This document shows positions 23,173 to 33,200 of a stretch of DNA of 64,000 nucleotides, piece by piece. Under the pieces are notes generated by a model. It did not search any database. It was not told the DNA's origin and saw nothing but the letters and a program-made list of their open reading frames with translations. The translations under genes and the position numbers were made by a program. Source of the DNA: a marine bacterium B5-7 (GTDB taxonomy: Bacteria > Pseudomonadota > Gammaproteobacteria > Arenicellales > CAJQKF01); the NCBI GenBank assembly GCA_021604525.1, contig BQJD01000001.1:62001-126000 (forward strand), written 5' to 3'. Every line of letters starts with the position of its first letter. Within the stretch, counting starts at the first letter, position 1.

Positions 23173-23871
23173 ATGATTATCAATTCGCCGGAGTATTACA
23201 AAGCGCGTAAGGCGTTGGACACATCCGACCTGTTCAGCAAGTGTGGCGATAATGAACTTGCAGCATTGCTTAACGCCTCTTATTTTCGCAAAGTTCAGCG
23301 CAATCGTAATATCTATCTTGCTGACGATATTGCCAGAGAAGCTTTCCTGCTTCTAAGCGGCGGAGTCAAGCTGTGCACTCCGGTCAAGAATAAACGCGAT
23401 AAGGTTATCCAGATTGTCCGGCCGATGGATCTTCTCGGTATCTTTGACATTCTGACCGACGGTCAGCGCGATCTCAGCGCCTATGCCATATCACCCTGCG
23501 AACTCCTCATGATTGATGGGGATATCCTCACCGAGTTGATTAGTGGCAATACACATTTTTGTACGCAGATATTGATGAGTTTGGGTATGCGTTACAAGGA
23601 GACCTCATCGTGGTGTTTTCGCTATAACCACTACGGTGCACGAGAGAAGGTGGCCGCATATCTTGTTACCGAAAGCCGCCGCGAATACGCAGAAGATGAT
23701 TCAATTATTAACCCCTCACGCCGCGATATTGCAAGCTTGCTGGGCATCACCCCGGAAACCCTGTCCCGTGAACTGTCGTTTTTCAAGAAACATGAGTGGG
23801 TGCGAGTCGACCCAAAAGGTGTAATCCAAGTCGTGAATAGTGAGTCTCTGAGTGAGTTATTTAATCCCTGA
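23173..23871 (+). CDS. Crp/Fnr-family transcriptional regulator without an N-terminal FNR-type Cys cluster
   Basis: cNMP-binding-like fold and C-terminal HTH SRRDIASLLGITPETLSRELSFFKKHEWV with the E-x-x-S-R recognition pattern of FNR. Confidence 0.88.
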   Translation: MIINSPEYYKARKALDTSDLFSKCGDNELAALLNASYFRKVQRNRNIYLADDIAREAFLLLSGGVKLCTPVKNKRDKVIQIVRPMDLLGIFDILTDGQRDLSAYAISPCELLMIDGDILTELISGNTHFCTQILMSLGMRYKETSSWCFRYNHYGAREKVAAYLVTESRREYAEDDSIINPSRRDIASLLGITPETLSRELSFFKKHEWVRVDPKGVIQVVNSESLSELFNP

Positions 23872-23998
23872 CAATATTAGAATAGTTAAAAAGACAGGTG
23901 AGATGTTGGTGTATAAATGCAGTGTAATGCACCATGTTTCAGTACCACGTTACTGACGAGATCGATAATGACCGCAGACCGTGTACTCGCAAATTACC

Positions 23999-25354
23999 TT
24001 AGGGGATTTTCCTTGCGATTTCGATATTGAGCTCGCTGGATTGTGCTGGCTTAACATTTTCAATCATTCCTTCGAGATCACCACTGGCAGCTATTGGTTG
24101 ACCGCTACGGGAGATACGTGCGACGACGTTAACCGTGTCGAACGATGACAGACTCATTGAAGGAATCATGGCGCTGGTGTCATCAAGGACCAGTTTGAAC
24201 GGCAAATCAGATACTTTTTTTCGAGCTGCCGCAATGGGCATCGGTGGACCACCGACAGCGCGAGCAAACACGAACACGGTATCATCAGGGCGTGCTTCAG
24301 TTTTAAGTCCTTCTGCAAGACTTACCCGCACGGTCAATGAGGACCCATTGACTGCCCGGCCACCACTTGTGCTGGCAACGACTTCACCTTTATTTTCCAC
24401 GGCGATCGTTTTCGTTGTTCCTGCTGCATCAGTAGCTGAAGTCTCCGGGTTTATTGGTAAAGAAGATAAATCGATACCCGCCTCATCGGCGCGCCGCTTG
24501 AGATCTTGAATCATGCTCATCAACTCGGATCGGGATTGCGGGTCCTGATCGAGTTGGGGCAATAACCGTTGCCATAATGTCATGGCAACGGGGTAGTCAC
24601 CACGACGATCGGCGGCCATACCGGCGAGCCACAGTGCTTGCGGTTGGTTCGGGTCAACGGTTAGTGCCTGGTTAATCAGTTCAATGGGTTTTCCTTCAAG
24701 CACGCCGCCTTCAAGCATGGCCAGTGCATCAGCGTATTGCACCAGGATATCCGGGTCGTTAGGCATCAGTGAATTGAGCCGTTTCAATGCGCGAGCGGCA
24801 TCGTCGTATCGTTCAAGTTGCATGGATGTTCTGGCAAGAATATTCCAGCCGCGGACATCATCAGGATTTTGTTCGAGCCGTGTCTTGAGTTGATCAAGCA
24901 TGGATTCAATTGAAGGGCTTGTGCCTGCATCGGTTGCGGTGACTTCATTTCGAAGACCATTGACAGACTCAAGCGCAGCAGGCTCTCCGACCAGCAAGTA
25001 CAAACCACCAGCGACCACCGGGACTGTAAAGGCGATTAGAATTGGCACAACCAGTGTGGCGGCCGTAAACCGGGTTGAATTGTCGTTGGGGCTTTTATTG
25101 TGTGCACTTTCCAGCGCGGCCAGATCAAGCGCCAGTGATTGCTCGAGTTCACTTCGAGCGGCTTCATAATCCTCAACGCTTATCGTCCCGGTATTGCGCG
25201 ATGCATCGAGATCTCGCAGGCGATCCCGGGCAATGGTCACGTTCTGCGAATATTGGTCGATGTGTGTGTGAACGTGTGTTTTCAGAAATGACGGCAGAAT
25301 TAGAATCAGGACGACTCCGGTCATTGCCGCAGCCACCAGCCAGAAAGTAATCAT
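23999..25354 (-). CDS. ccmI: Cytochrome c maturation protein CcmI (TPR)
   Basis: Two N-terminal TM segments, TPR-like region, last gene of the ccm run. Confidence 0.9.
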   Translation of the reverse strand: MITFWLVAAAMTGVVLILILPSFLKTHVHTHIDQYSQNVTIARDRLRDLDASRNTGTISVEDYEAARSELEQSLALDLAALESAHNKSPNDNSTRFTAATLVVPILIAFTVPVVAGGLYLLVGEPAALESVNGLRNEVTATDAGTSPSIESMLDQLKTRLEQNPDDVRGWNILARTSMQLERYDDAARALKRLNSLMPNDPDILVQYADALAMLEGGVLEGKPIELINQALTVDPNQPQALWLAGMAADRRGDYPVAMTLWQRLLPQLDQDPQSRSELMSMIQDLKRRADEAGIDLSSLPINPETSATDAAGTTKTIAVENKGEVVASTSGGRAVNGSSLTVRVSLAEGLKTEARPDDTVFVFARAVGGPPMPIAAARKKVSDLPFKLVLDDTSAMIPSMSLSSFDTVNVVARISRSGQPIAASGDLEGMIENVKPAQSSELNIEIARKIP

Positions 25355-25846
25355 TCAATCGTCCCGCGTGAGTAAGTTGCGGGCATTATCGAGATCTTGC
25401 TGAGATACAACCGTTTCACGATCCGACTTGCGCTTTCTGACCAGGTTAAAGAACACCAACCCGCCGATCAGTCCAAACAAAAATGGTGCGCCCCACAAAA
25501 ACAAAGTGTGAAAATCAAGGGGCGGATCATATAGAACAAATTCGCCATAACGGTCGACCATGAAATCGGCAATTTCAGCATCGCTGCGCCCGGCATTGAT
25601 CATGTCATAGGCCTTGTTGCGAAGGTCCCGGGCCAGATCAGCATTGCTGTCAGCCAGATTTTGATTCTGGCAAACCAGACAACGCAGTTTTTTGATTAAA
25701 TTATAGTATCTCGCCTCATGAATCGGGTCGTCGAATTCCCGAGATTCGATTGCTGACCACGCTAAAGTCGACCATAAGAGGGCTGGAATTACCAGTGCTA
25801 TTATCCATCTTGAACGGCTAATGCTGCGCTTGAAAATCGATATCAT
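25355..25846 (-). CDS. ccmH: Cytochrome c maturation protein CcmH
   Basis: LRCLVCQNQNLADSNADLARDLRNK (LRCxxCQ motif). Confidence 0.95.
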   Translation of the reverse strand: MISIFKRSISRSRWIIALVIPALLWSTLAWSAIESREFDDPIHEARYYNLIKKLRCLVCQNQNLADSNADLARDLRNKAYDMINAGRSDAEIADFMVDRYGEFVLYDPPLDFHTLFLWGAPFLFGLIGGLVFFNLVRKRKSDRETVVSQQDLDNARNLLTRDD

Positions 25847-26370
25847 GAACGCGTCTCAAGCTCGCTGATTAACGGTTTGATCTTGTCATTCAACACGCCT
25901 TCATCGATAGGACCGATGTGTTTGTATATGACTACCCCATTGCGATCAATCACGAAAGTCTCCGGCACACCATAAACACCCCACTCAATACCGGTATCGC
26001 CATTCCGATCTACCGCGATGAGATGATATGGATTACCCAGCGATGCCAGCCAACGTTTGGCATCCACATCGGTGTCCTTGTAATTGAGGCCAACCAGGGT
26101 TACATCGGATGTCGCGGCATATTCATTGAGAACAGGATGTTCGGCACGGCAGGATACGCACCATGATGCCCACACATTCAGGATCCATACCTTACCCTTC
26201 AGATCGTTGCTGGTGATACGATCGGCGTTATACAACCGAGGCAAATCCAGAGGTGGTGCCTGCTTGCCGACGAAAGGCGAGGGTACTTCCCGTGGATCCA
26301 GATTCAGTCCGATGGCAAGAAAAGAAGCTAATAAAATGAAGATACCGAGCGGCAGCAGATAACGCGTCAT
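25843..26370 (-). CDS. ccmG: Thiol:disulfide interchange protein CcmG/DsbE
   Basis: WILNVWASWCVSCRAEHPVL thioredoxin-like CxxC; VYGVPETFVIDRNG. Start placed at 26370 (MTRYLLPLG). Confidence 0.95.
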   Translation of the reverse strand: MTRYLLPLGIFILLASFLAIGLNLDPREVPSPFVGKQAPPLDLPRLYNADRITSNDLKGKVWILNVWASWCVSCRAEHPVLNEYAATSDVTLVGLNYKDTDVDAKRWLASLGNPYHLIAVDRNGDTGIEWGVYGVPETFVIDRNGVVIYKHIGPIDEGVLNDKIKPLISELETRS

Positions 26371-28340
26371 GTGTGCGCTCCGGAACTGCTCGTGTGGTGC
26401 TCCTTGACCATAACTCGTTGACTTCGATAGCGACGATCGGCTGCACCGAGAAGCCCGCCGAATGCCATAAACAGGCAGCCGAGCCATATCAAACGAATGT
26501 ACGGCTTAAAGTAAATACGTACTGCCCAGGAATCGTTACCTAACGATTCGCCAAGGGAGACATATAAGTCCCGGGTGAGTCCCGGATCAATCGCAGCTTC
26601 TGTCATTGGGCTCGACCCTTGACCATAGCTGCGTTTTTCCGGTTCCAGCAGAATCTCGCGGCCGCTTGGCATCAGCACTTTTACACGGCCTTCCTGGGCA
26701 ACGTAATTTGGCCCGCGGTAACCTTCGACACCCTTGAAGGTAAATTCGTATCCACCGACTTCGTATTGATCGCCGACCGCCATGGAGATGTCTTTCTCCA
26801 CCTGATAGGCGCTGACCATGGTGACCCCAATGGTGAATATTCCGATGCCGATATGAGCGATTAACATACCGTAAAAACCGAATGGCGCACTGGCCAGCAG
26901 GCCAGGACGCCAGCGACGACCCATTCGTTCCCAAAGCGACAATAAATTGGAAAGAATGACCCAAAATCCGAGCGACATGCCGAAGGCAGCACCAATGGAC
27001 CATGCACCCGGTGCGCTCAACGGAAACAAAAAGCCAAGAACCAGTGCGATACTGAGGACAATCGGTACCGCCACTCCAAGTCGGCTCAGAATGTCGTGCT
27101 TGAAGCGCAGCAGGGCGCCGATTCCAATGACCGCCGCCAGCGGCATCATCAGCGGCAGGAAGACTTTGTTGAAGTAGGGCGGTCCGACAGAATATTTACC
27201 CAGGCCAAGAGCATCCATGATCAACGGAAACAGCGTGCCCAGCAGTATGCTGGTAGCTGCAATCACCAGCAGGATGTTGTTGATCAGTATGCCGCTTTCA
27301 CGTGACACCGGACCAAACTGGCCGGTTCCACGCAGCGTCGGCGCGCGCCAGGCGTATAGCGTCAGTGAGCCGCCAACTATGATGACCAGAAAAATCAGGA
27401 TAAACAGGCCGCGGGCGGGATCGGAGGCGAATGCGTGAACCGATGTCAGTACTCCGGAGCGCACCAGGAACGTACCGAGTAGGGACAGGCTGAAAGCGAA
27501 TACCGCGAGCAAGACGGTCCATGCCTTGAAGACATTACGTTTTTCAGTGGCCGCTAATGAATGAATCAGCGCGGTACCTACCAGCCATGGCATGAAAGAC
27601 GCATTCTCTACCGGATCCCAGAACCACCAGCCACCCCAGCCAAGTTCATAGTATGCCCACCAGCTACCGAGAGCGATTCCAACCGTTAAAAATACCCAGG
27701 CTATGTTGGTCCACGGACGCATCCAGCGTGTCCAGGCGGCATCGAGCCGTCCGCTTAAAAGGGCCGCAATGGCAAAGGCAAATGCGACCGAAAAACCAAC
27801 ATATCCCATGTAGAGCATGGGCGGATGAATGGCGAGTCCGATGTCCTGTAACAGCGGATTCAAATCACGGCCTTCACTGGCGGCGGGAATTAATCGTTCG
27901 AACGGATTGGAGGTAAACAGGATAAAAGAAATAAAGCCGATGCTGATCAGACCCATTACCCCAAGCACCCGGGCAATCATTGCTGGCGGTACGTTTCGGC
28001 TGAATACGCTAACCGCACCCGTCCACACGGATAACACCAGCACCCATAGCAGCAGTGATCCTTCGTGGGCGCCCCATACGCCGGATATCTTGTAGAGAAG
28101 CGGCAGTTGGGTATTCGAGTTAGTGGCGACGTAACTAAGTGAAAAATCCGATTGTATGAATGCGGTCGTCAAACAGGCGTACGATAGCGCCACGAATAGC
28201 AACTGGGCACGCGCAGCGGGCGAGGCGATGGCAATCATCCGGGTATTGCCGATAGCTGCCCCCGTCAGTGGCAACACCGACTGCAATACGGCGATGATCA
28301 GCGCCAGAATCAACGCCAGGTTACCAATCTCGCCAATCAT
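26367..28340 (-). CDS. ccmF: Heme lyase CcmF/NrfE family
   Basis: WWAYYELGWGGWWFWDPVENASFMPWLVGTALIHSLA (tryptophan-rich WWD motif). Confidence 0.97.
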   Translation of the reverse strand: MIGEIGNLALILALIIAVLQSVLPLTGAAIGNTRMIAIASPAARAQLLFVALSYACLTTAFIQSDFSLSYVATNSNTQLPLLYKISGVWGAHEGSLLLWVLVLSVWTGAVSVFSRNVPPAMIARVLGVMGLISIGFISFILFTSNPFERLIPAASEGRDLNPLLQDIGLAIHPPMLYMGYVGFSVAFAFAIAALLSGRLDAAWTRWMRPWTNIAWVFLTVGIALGSWWAYYELGWGGWWFWDPVENASFMPWLVGTALIHSLAATEKRNVFKAWTVLLAVFAFSLSLLGTFLVRSGVLTSVHAFASDPARGLFILIFLVIIVGGSLTLYAWRAPTLRGTGQFGPVSRESGILINNILLVIAATSILLGTLFPLIMDALGLGKYSVGPPYFNKVFLPLMMPLAAVIGIGALLRFKHDILSRLGVAVPIVLSIALVLGFLFPLSAPGAWSIGAAFGMSLGFWVILSNLLSLWERMGRRWRPGLLASAPFGFYGMLIAHIGIGIFTIGVTMVSAYQVEKDISMAVGDQYEVGGYEFTFKGVEGYRGPNYVAQEGRVKVLMPSGREILLEPEKRSYGQGSSPMTEAAIDPGLTRDLYVSLGESLGNDSWAVRIYFKPYIRLIWLGCLFMAFGGLLGAADRRYRSQRVMVKEHHTSSSGAHT

Positions 28341-28780
28341 TGAACGCTAACCGTTTTGTGCGCTTTTTCTAACGCCTCCGCTACTTCGGGCGGCATGTAA
28401 TTTTCGTCATGCTTGGCAAGAACCTCGTCGGCTCTGAATACACCGTTATTCTGCAAACGACCCGTCGCAACAATACCCTGACCTTCACGAAACAGGTCGG
28501 GCAGGATACCTGCGTAGACAACGTTGATACCGTTGGCAGTATCGGTCAGATCAAACTGCACTTCGATATTGCCCGGCTCGCGTTTAACGCTGCCTTCCAC
28601 CACCATTCCACCAAGACGAAAAGTATTGTCCGTGGGTGCTTCACCGGCGGCGACCTGGGTCGGGCTGAAAAACAGGTTGATGTTCTCCTTTAAAGCCAAC
28701 AATGCAAATGTCACCGCAAACCCGATACCTGCCAGTAATAGCGCAACAAGAATCAAGCGTTGCTTGCGTTTGGCCTTCAT
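28337..28780 (-). CDS. ccmE: Cytochrome c maturation heme chaperone CcmE
   Basis: RLGGMVVEGSVKREPG...VLAKHDENYMPPEV (heme-binding HxxxY). Confidence 0.97.
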   Translation of the reverse strand: MKAKRKQRLILVALLLAGIGFAVTFALLALKENINLFFSPTQVAAGEAPTDNTFRLGGMVVEGSVKREPGNIEVQFDLTDTANGINVVYAGILPDLFREGQGIVATGRLQNNGVFRADEVLAKHDENYMPPEVAEALEKAHKTVSVQ

Positions 28781-28794
28781 GATGATGTTACCCC

Positions 28795-28968
28795 TTAACC
28801 TCGTGTTGAACTTCGGGATTGCCTCCGAATACGACCTCTGACCTGCCTGATTGCGTTGACTTCCAGGCGCCGGGCGGCGATGAAGTTAGCAAACAAAACT
28901 ATCGCTGTCAGCCCGAAAGCGGACCACACGTAGCCGGCATAGCCACCCATATTCAGAAATTCGCTCAC
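28795..28968 (-). CDS. ccmD: Heme exporter CcmD (57 aa, GTG start)
   Basis: Reverse-strand translation VSEFLNMGGYAGYVWSAFGLTAIVLFANFIAARRLEVNAIRQVRGRIRRQSRSSTRG*. Between ccmC and ccmE; overlaps the ccmC stop. Missing from the ORF track. Confidence 0.93.
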   Translation of the reverse strand: MSEFLNMGGYAGYVWSAFGLTAIVLFANFIAARRLEVNAIRQVRGRIRRQSRSSTRG

Positions 28969-29753
28969 TTGTGTGGTTCCTCCAATAATTGTGTCACCCA
29001 GTTGGATTTATGCTCGGCAATAATCAATTCGCCGCGTGCGCGCACCAGCATGGCTGCAAAGTAATAGCTCTTGAATGAGCCAAACATGATCAACAGCGGA
29101 ATCAGCATGCTCATTGCAATCGACGGCTTGTCGAATTTGGTGATTGTTGCACCCTGATGCAAGGTATTCCACCATTCAACCGAATAATGAATGATTGGCA
29201 GGTTGACGACACCGACCAGTGCCAGCACCGCGCCCGCCCGGGCGGCATTGCGGCGATCCTCGATGGCTGCCTGCAGCGCCATGAAGCCGAGATATAGAAA
29301 CAGCAGAATCAACTCCGAGGTCAGGCGTGCGTCCCAAACCCACCAGGTCCCCCACATTGGTTTGCCCCAGATAGAGCCGGTGAACAAGGCAATCAATGTA
29401 AAACTGGCGCCGAGCGGCGCGGTAGCGCGGGCAACCACATCAGCCAGCTTCATTCGCCAGATCAAAGTGATCGCACCGGTAAATGCCAATACCACATAAC
29501 AGAACATCGACATCCAGGCTGCCGGAACATGGATAAATATGATGCGATAACTGTCGCCCTGCTGATAGTCGGGGGGCGCCAATACCAGCCCGCCGTAGAG
29601 ACCCGCGGCAAACAGGATGACGCTAAGCCAACCGAGCCACGGGGTTAATATCCGACTGAGGCGATAGAAAGCCTGCGGAGAACCGAGGCTATGGAAGGCT
29701 ACCTTGAAGCGCGACGGCCGATTTCGTGAGGTGCTTTCAGCCTGGGTGGACAT
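28965..29753 (-). CDS. ccmC: Heme exporter CcmC
   Basis: WGKPMWGTWWVWDARLTSELILLFLYLG tryptophan-rich motif; start placed at 29753 (MSTQAE). Confidence 0.95.
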   Translation of the reverse strand: MSTQAESTSRNRPSRFKVAFHSLGSPQAFYRLSRILTPWLGWLSVILFAAGLYGGLVLAPPDYQQGDSYRIIFIHVPAAWMSMFCYVVLAFTGAITLIWRMKLADVVARATAPLGASFTLIALFTGSIWGKPMWGTWWVWDARLTSELILLFLYLGFMALQAAIEDRRNAARAGAVLALVGVVNLPIIHYSVEWWNTLHQGATITKFDKPSIAMSMLIPLLIMFGSFKSYYFAAMLVRARGELIIAEHKSNWVTQLLEEPHK

Positions 29754-29887
29754 CGTAATCTTGAATAACAGAAGCGTTGCTGGAAGGTCTGCTGCGGTGC
29801 ACACCCGGACGTTCGGATATTACTCGATTTTTAAATGCGGTTTGCCTGAGACTAACGAAAATGTAATTCAGATGTTATTCAACCATC

Positions 29888-29901
29888 ATGATCTCGATCA
29901 A
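29888..29901. promoter_or_regulatory. Near-consensus FNR/DNR-type box ATGATCTCGATCAA upstream of ccmC
   Basis: 9/10 match to TTGAT-N4-ATCAA, about 135 bp upstream of the ccmC start. Confidence 0.45.
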
Positions 29902-30238
29902 TCTTCCCGGCAAGGCAAAAATATCCATGGTCACAGTTATCTGACAGCCTTTACAACAATTATTTGAATTATGTAAGTAACAATTTGTCGATGATCAATG
30001 GTACTATTCACGAGCTTAAAGGTATTATTTACCAATTAAACGGTCTTTATTTGCTGATGGGATGGAAATCCTTGCACATTCGTGCGGTTTTTTTTAACTA
30101 ATTTCCATAAAGGGCGAGCGACTGGATTCGTGATGCCTCATTTAAATTGCCAAACTTGATCGATACGCTTGATAGCATGCGAAACAGGAATGTTTTGTGT
30201 GTGAAAAGCAAAATGACAGATGGAAATAGGTGTTACTG

Positions 30239-33200
30239 ATGAAGTTTCCGTTCTTGCGCGCGCGCAGTGGCCGAAAAAATAAAGCGGTCAGGCGATCACT
30301 TTTACTCGAAAATCTTGAAGAACGCATTCTTTGGGATGCCAGCATGGATCTGGTGGATGAGGTCGACACAGCCGATTCTACCGCCGAAACTACTGTTGTC
30401 CAGCAAGCTTCAGCAACGCCTGACAACGAAACTGACACAGCACCACCTACTGACGAGCAGGATCCTGCTGCCAACGCCCAGGTCAGCGCTCAGGCAAACG
30501 CTGAAGAAGCGGCATCTGAGTTTCATCATGACCCGGAAGCCAATGGCGAAAGCACTACGGGCGATGTTGCCTCGGAACAAACTGACGCTGAGGACGCTAG
30601 CAACCCAGCGGATAGTTCCACAGTCGCAACCACTGAGGAAAGTACCAAAGAAATCCTTGTAGCCCCGTCAACAACAGTCGAATTCGATGTCAGTGAAAAT
30701 GTAGCCACCACTGACCTGGTGGTGGTCGATTCCTCTATCGAGGACTACGAGTCGCTGGTGGGCGATATCCGCGCCAGTAGCACAGGACATATTCAAATTC
30801 ATATTGTCGATAGCGAAACTGACGGCATAGAACAGGTCTCCGAACTTCTTACAGGTTATCGCGATCTTGAAGCCCTGCATATCGTCTCCCATGGCGATGA
30901 GGCGGAACTCAAGCTCGGCAGCAGTACGCTCAATTCACAAAATATCGAGGCGTACCAGGAGAGCATTTCGCAGTGGCGCAGTGCATTCTCGGATGGCGGA
31001 GATATTCTCTTGTACGGCTGCAATATTGCTGGCAACAGTGACGGCGAAGTACTGGTTGAAATGTTAGCGGCTACCACGGGTCAGGATGTCGCTGCTTCGG
31101 TGGACGATACGGGTTCGTCGGTGCTTGGCGGAAATTTCGAACTCGAATACGCAAGTGGCGATATCGAAGCCTCTCTGGTGATGACCGAATCATCAAATAA
31201 CACCTGGCAAGGCGTACTGGTTGGTGAGCAGGCTTCGGGCACAGTGACTCTGCCGTCCGGCGCAATGCTTGATACCGATTTTACTGCCTCTTTCAGTTTC
31301 GAGAATACGGGTACATCAACTGGTTTTGTTCCTTTCAGCGATTTCCTGATCGAGTCTGGCGTTGAATTCGACGCCAGTTCGTTCAGCTATCTTGGTACAC
31401 CATTGAGTGTACCGAATCCACCATCGCTGGTAGCCACCTGGGACGGTGCTCAGTGGCTGGATGAGAGCAGTAACCCGGTGTCCGTTCACCCGTTAAATCG
31501 TGACGCGGGAATTATTCCGGTCCCGGATGGCACCGGAATTGGCGGCCTCGACATCGGCACGCGCTGGGTGGTCATTGAGAAACCCTTCGGCAGCTTCGTG
31601 CCGGGCCAACCGGCAGTGAATTTCACTGGCACAGGATCTTTCACGGTTGACGCCGTGGTCGGACAGCCAATTGAAGTTCACTATCGCCCAGGATTCGTTC
31701 TCGGCAGTAGTTCGACCAACGGCAATGCGCCGTCTGTTGGTGCCTGGGTTACGGACACAATCACACCTGAAGTCATTCAGATAGAAAAGTCTAACGATCT
31801 GCCTGAAAACGAAACGGTCACCGGACCCAATTTCCCGGCCACGTACACAATTACTGTCGACGTCGCAGGCGGGGAAGGTGTTACCAACGCGATTATCACT
31901 GACTACTTGCCGGCAAATGCTGTTTATCGGGGCGATGTAGTAGTCCGTGCTATTAATGGCTATACCGGCCCATTGCCCACAGTTGCGGATATCACACTGG
32001 TTTCGGGTGTGGCTACCACGCACGATATCGACGACTTCGTTGGACCCAATGGAGATAATTTAAGACTGATTGTCGATCTTGGGACGATTGCTGATACCGA
32101 TACTGTGATTCAGGCACCGGAATTTGAGATCGTCTATTCCGTCTATTTTCCTCTTCAGAATTCAAGTGGCGCAGACCTGATTTCCCAAAGCGGAAGTACC
32201 AATAACGATCCGACGCTCAATGAATCAACCGTAACCGCTATTCATGATGGTAATGCAGTGGCGGATATTCAGGATAACGATTCCGTATCATCGGATGGCG
32301 CTGTCGACGATGGTGATGTGTTACATGACGTGCATGCGATTTCGACCCAGAAAAGTGTCGAGAATATATCCAGTCCCGATGGCAAAACCCGACCCAATGA
32401 CATCCTCATGTGGACTGTCGAATTTCAAGTGTCGGATTACTTTGCTTTTGATGATATCGAACTGACAGATGTACTCGGTGACGGCATGCTGTTTATTGAA
32501 AATGGCAGTACGCTAAACCCGAATGGGGGAAGTCCAGCCGCGGATGGCCGATTTGCGGGACTGGAACCAACTTTGACGATCGTGGCGGAAAACAATGTCA
32601 CAGCCGGAAATGTAGACGACACAGGCACCTCGACGTTCTCATCAAATTATACGCTTACCCCGGTACAGAACGGTTCGTTACAACTTACCGGTGAAACCGA
32701 GATTCTGTTCGATGTTTCTGCACAGCTAACGACAGCCAATGCCTTAAGTGACGGTACATTAGTCGGGGATTTATTTGCCGGTGATGGAGGAACGCTTGAA
32801 GGCACCAATGGTGCGTCTTCCGGTGTAACTGCACCGGAAGATACCAGTGGACTTCATCCACAGCGTGAGAACAACGGTACCCGTGGCGTGCTGGTCTTCT
32901 ACAGCCTTGTTCTTGAGAACTATGAGGACGCCGATGGCGAGCCGGTAGATCAATCTGTCGATCTCTTTGATCCGTTAGTCAATAATGCCGACATCACCGG
33001 TGATTCCCAATCGACGGACCTATCGACCGATATTGGTACCAAATCGGAAGACACGGCAGCATCAATCGTGGTCGGTGATATCAATATCAATAAATCTGTT
33101 CACCGAATCAATGGCACAGAGGTTTTTGATCAATCCGAAGATGATACGGTCGATCCAGGCAATTCAGGTCAACCATCACTTGATCCTGATGGGGTAAATC

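Noticed and set aside
31493-32023. 176-aa minus-strand ORF (and other minus-strand ORFs such as 36182..36526, 36952..37353, 38096..38404, 39026..39385) inside the giant gene
   Set aside because: Antisense to a clear protein-coding repeat gene; compositions are mirror artefacts and I recognise no domain.
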